The position numbers were made by a program, and so were the translations under genes. 64,000 nt of DNA from Enhydrobacter sp. (GTDB lineage: Bacteria; Pseudomonadota; Alphaproteobacteria; Reyranellales; Reyranellaceae). The stretch lies in NCBI GenBank assembly GCA_026126105.1, contig JAHCJV010000010.1:1-64000 (forward strand), given 5' to 3'. Under the pieces are notes generated by a model. It searched no databases. It saw only the letters and a program-made list of their open reading frames with translations, and was not told the DNA's origin. Below, in pieces: positions 62,620 through 64,000 of this stretch; position 1 is the stretch's first letter; each line of letters opens with the position of its first letter.

Positions 62620-63368
62620 GGCTGCCACAGCGTCTGCGCCAGGTGCATGTCCTCCTGCGTGTCGATCTCGCGGTATTTGCCAGGCGTGTCGACGTGGCCG
62701 AACGCGATGTCGTGCTCGATCATGTCCTGGAACATGTGAATCAGGTACGCCTTCTCGAACGTCGCTGCCTCGCGGTAAGGCTTGCACCAGTGCTGCCACT
62801 TGCGACGGTGATAGAACTCCCGGAACTGCCGCGCGCCGCTGCTGCCGAACTTCGCGACGCCGATGAACTCGCCGGTCGCGTCCTCGTACGGGATGGCGCG
62901 ATGGACGCGTTCGACCTTGCCGCCCCTTGTGATCACCTTCTCGGCATCGTGCGGCGGATGCTGGGTGCGCGGCCGGTAGTGCTCGCGCCACTCCGTGTCG
63001 ATGCCGAGAGCGAGCTCGTCCCTGGACTGCACCAGCCCGCGCACGACGTCCTGGGTGAAAAGGATGTCGGAATAGGCCGTCACGAACGGCCGGTCCATCA
63101 GGTCCTCGGCACACATCAGCGAGACCAGGATGTTGTTGTTCGGCCAGTCCCTGTTCTCACGGAACACGAAGTCCGGGTACTCGCGCTGCACCGCCTCGAT
63201 GCGATAGCCGCCGATGAAGCAGATCTCGGTGCAGCCGCCCCCTTTCAGCGCCTCGACCGCCCAGTCGAGAATCCGCTTGCCCTTGATCTCGGCGAAGCAC
63301 TTGGGCGCGTTCTCGGTGCTCGGCATCAGGCGGCTGCCGCGGCCGGCGCCGATGATGATGGCGCGCAT
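62616..63368 (-). CDS. LicC-like NTP transferase (phosphocholine/aminophosphonate cytidylyltransferase type)
   Basis: A 250-residue nucleotidyltransferase from ATG 63368 in an ATGA overlap with the upstream gene. It has the nucleotide loop GAGRGSRL (7-14) with K23 (APKCF), NRDWPNNNILVSL (72-84) typical of LicC-type enzymes, and YSDILF with the metal-binding D101. It activates a small phosphorylated alcohol or sugar-like compound with CTP or another NTP. Candidates are phosphocholine, 2-aminoethylphosphonate or a sugar phosphate. Confidence 0.9.
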   Translation of the reverse strand: MRAIIIGAGRGSRLMPSTENAPKCFAEIKGKRILDWAVEALKGGGCTEICFIGGYRIEAVQREYPDFVFRENRDWPNNNILVSLMCAEDLMDRPFVTAYSDILFTQDVVRGLVQSRDELALGIDTEWREHYRPRTQHPPHDAEKVITRGGKVERVHRAIPYEDATGEFIGVAKFGSSGARQFREFYHRRKWQHWCKPYREAATFEKAYLIHMFQDMIEHDIAFGHVDTPGKYREIDTQEDMHLAQTLWQP

Positions 63369-64000
63369 CAGAACCTCTTGGCCGCCAGCACGCGGGCGCT
63401 GAGCTGCAGGCGGGCGATCGAGCGCTTGGCGTCGGCCAGAGCGCAGCAAGAGACCAGCGTGTCGATGATCGCGAGCTGGGCGACGCGGCTGCTCATCGCT
63501 TCGGGCCGGTAGCGTGTCTCGTTGGCGATGGTGTGGAGCACGACGTCGCAATGCCGGGCGAGGGGGGATTTGCCCATGCGTGTGATGCCAATGGTGCGGG
63601 CGCCCGCCTTCTTTGCCAACTCGGTGGCCAGCACGGTCTCCTGCGTGCTGCCCGAATGTGACACCGTGACGACGGCGGTGCCGCTGTCGGCCATCGCCGC
63701 GCTTACCGCCTGGATGTGCGAATCGGTCACCGGCTTGGCGTCGTAGCCGAGCTGCAGCAGCCGGTATCCGAGATCCTGCGCGATCGGCGCGGCGCTGCCG
63801 ATGCCGTAGACCTCGACCCGCCTGGAGGCGCGCACGATCTCGACAGCGCGCGCAAGTGTCTTCTGCGCCAGCAGCTTTTGCGTCTCCTGCAGCGAGGCGA
63901 TGTGGGCGGCGAAAACGTGCTGGGCCACGTCGGCCACGGTATCCGACGGGCGCAGATCCTCGTGAATCATGCGCATCGGTTCGACCAGATCGCGCGACAG
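63368..64000 (-). CDS. MurR/RpiR-family SIS-domain regulator (partial at right edge)
   Basis: The frame stays open to the right edge; residues SRDLVEPMRMIHED before the first internal Met look like the end of the RpiR helix-turn-helix domain, so the true start lies outside. The SIS sugar-phosphate domain is complete: VEVYGIGSAAPIAQDLGYRL, TVSHSGSTQETV and TIGITRMGKSPLARHCD. It probably senses a phosphorylated sugar or polyol and controls this operon. It overlaps the nucleotidyltransferase gene by ATGA. Confidence 0.92.
   Translation of the reverse strand: MSRDLVEPMRMIHEDLRPSDTVADVAQHVFAAHIASLQETQKLLAQKTLARAVEIVRASRRVEVYGIGSAAPIAQDLGYRLLQLGYDAKPVTDSHIQAVSAAMADSGTAVVTVSHSGSTQETVLATELAKKAGARTIGITRMGKSPLARHCDVVLHTIANETRYRPEAMSSRVAQLAIIDTLVSCCALADAKRSIARLQLSARVLAAKRF

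Noticed and set aside
1..64000. CRISPR arrays, insertion sequences, phage or conjugation genes
   Set aside because: I found no regularly spaced direct repeats, transposase-like or integrase-like proteins, or structural phage genes.

Overview
The window is a 64 kb piece of a GC-rich (roughly two-thirds G+C by eye) chromosome of an alphaproteobacterium. Evidence for this is the Bug-type tripartite tricarboxylate receptors, several LLM flavin oxidoreductases and SDRs, a NodT-type efflux lipoprotein, a YghU-type GST, and dense operons with ATGA/GTGA overlaps. A Reyranella-like or other rhodospirillal/rhizobial soil or water heterotroph would fit, but no rRNA or tRNA is present to place it. The content is mostly catabolic and transport genes, with few housekeeping genes.

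Layout. 1-2,450: a lower-GC accessory patch with a small unknown protein, a HEPN-like protein and a PD-(D/E)XK nuclease-like protein. 2,635-8,753 (minus): a tripartite RND efflux operon in the order outer-membrane factor, adaptor, pump. 9,005-17,107 (plus): a cNMP-binding/thioredoxin-reductase-like fusion, a dienelactone hydrolase with a small partner, a long intergenic inverted repeat, an amidohydrolase, a CoA-ester lyase, a YghU-type GST and a Baeyer-Villiger-type monooxygenase. 17,188-20,545 (minus): a hydantoinase coupled to a COG0523 metallochaperone GTPase and a quinone-oxidoreductase-like MDR. 20,701-30,047 (plus): gamma-glutamyltransferase, a second MDR, a fumarylacetoacetase-family hydrolase and a complete Opp/Dpp/Gsi-type peptide ABC importer. 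30,048-36,207: a CMD-family protein, an LLM oxidoreductase, a group of envelope proteins (glycine-zipper lipoprotein, HdeA-like protein, patatin lipoprotein, DUF4239 protein, AI-2E-type permease) and thioredoxin 2.

36,324-44,285 is a divergent aromatic-catabolism regulon. The minus operon runs SDR, FadR-type regulator, Bug receptor, Rieske dioxygenase alpha and beta, and extradiol-type dioxygenase. The plus operon carries an ACMSD-like amidohydrolase and two SDRs, one of which has lost its catalytic Tyr. 44,301-49,110 has two small secreted proteins (one frameshifted), two adjacent polysaccharide-deacetylase-fold enzymes with an SDR, and an LLM oxidoreductase. 49,200-54,050 holds a PhnB-like protein, nitroreductase, GMC oxidoreductase, an atypical asparaginase and a nucleoside hydrolase. 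54,071-61,463 holds an acyl-CoA-dehydrogenase-fold flavoprotein, a second Bug receptor, a thiolase-like/DUF35 pair, a metallophosphoesterase, a VOC protein, a TauD dioxygenase and a CxxS DsbA-like protein. 61,555 to the right edge is a tightly overlapping operon of a SIS/RpiR regulator (cut by the edge), a LicC-like nucleotidyltransferase and a short MetE-like zinc enzyme.

I see no CRISPR array, rRNA, convincing tRNA, transposase or phage module. The best candidates for undescribed biology are the RpiR/LicC-like/MetE-like operon, the thiolase-like/DUF35 cluster lacking the nucleophilic Cys, the divergent aromatic regulon, and the left-edge HEPN/nuclease pair.
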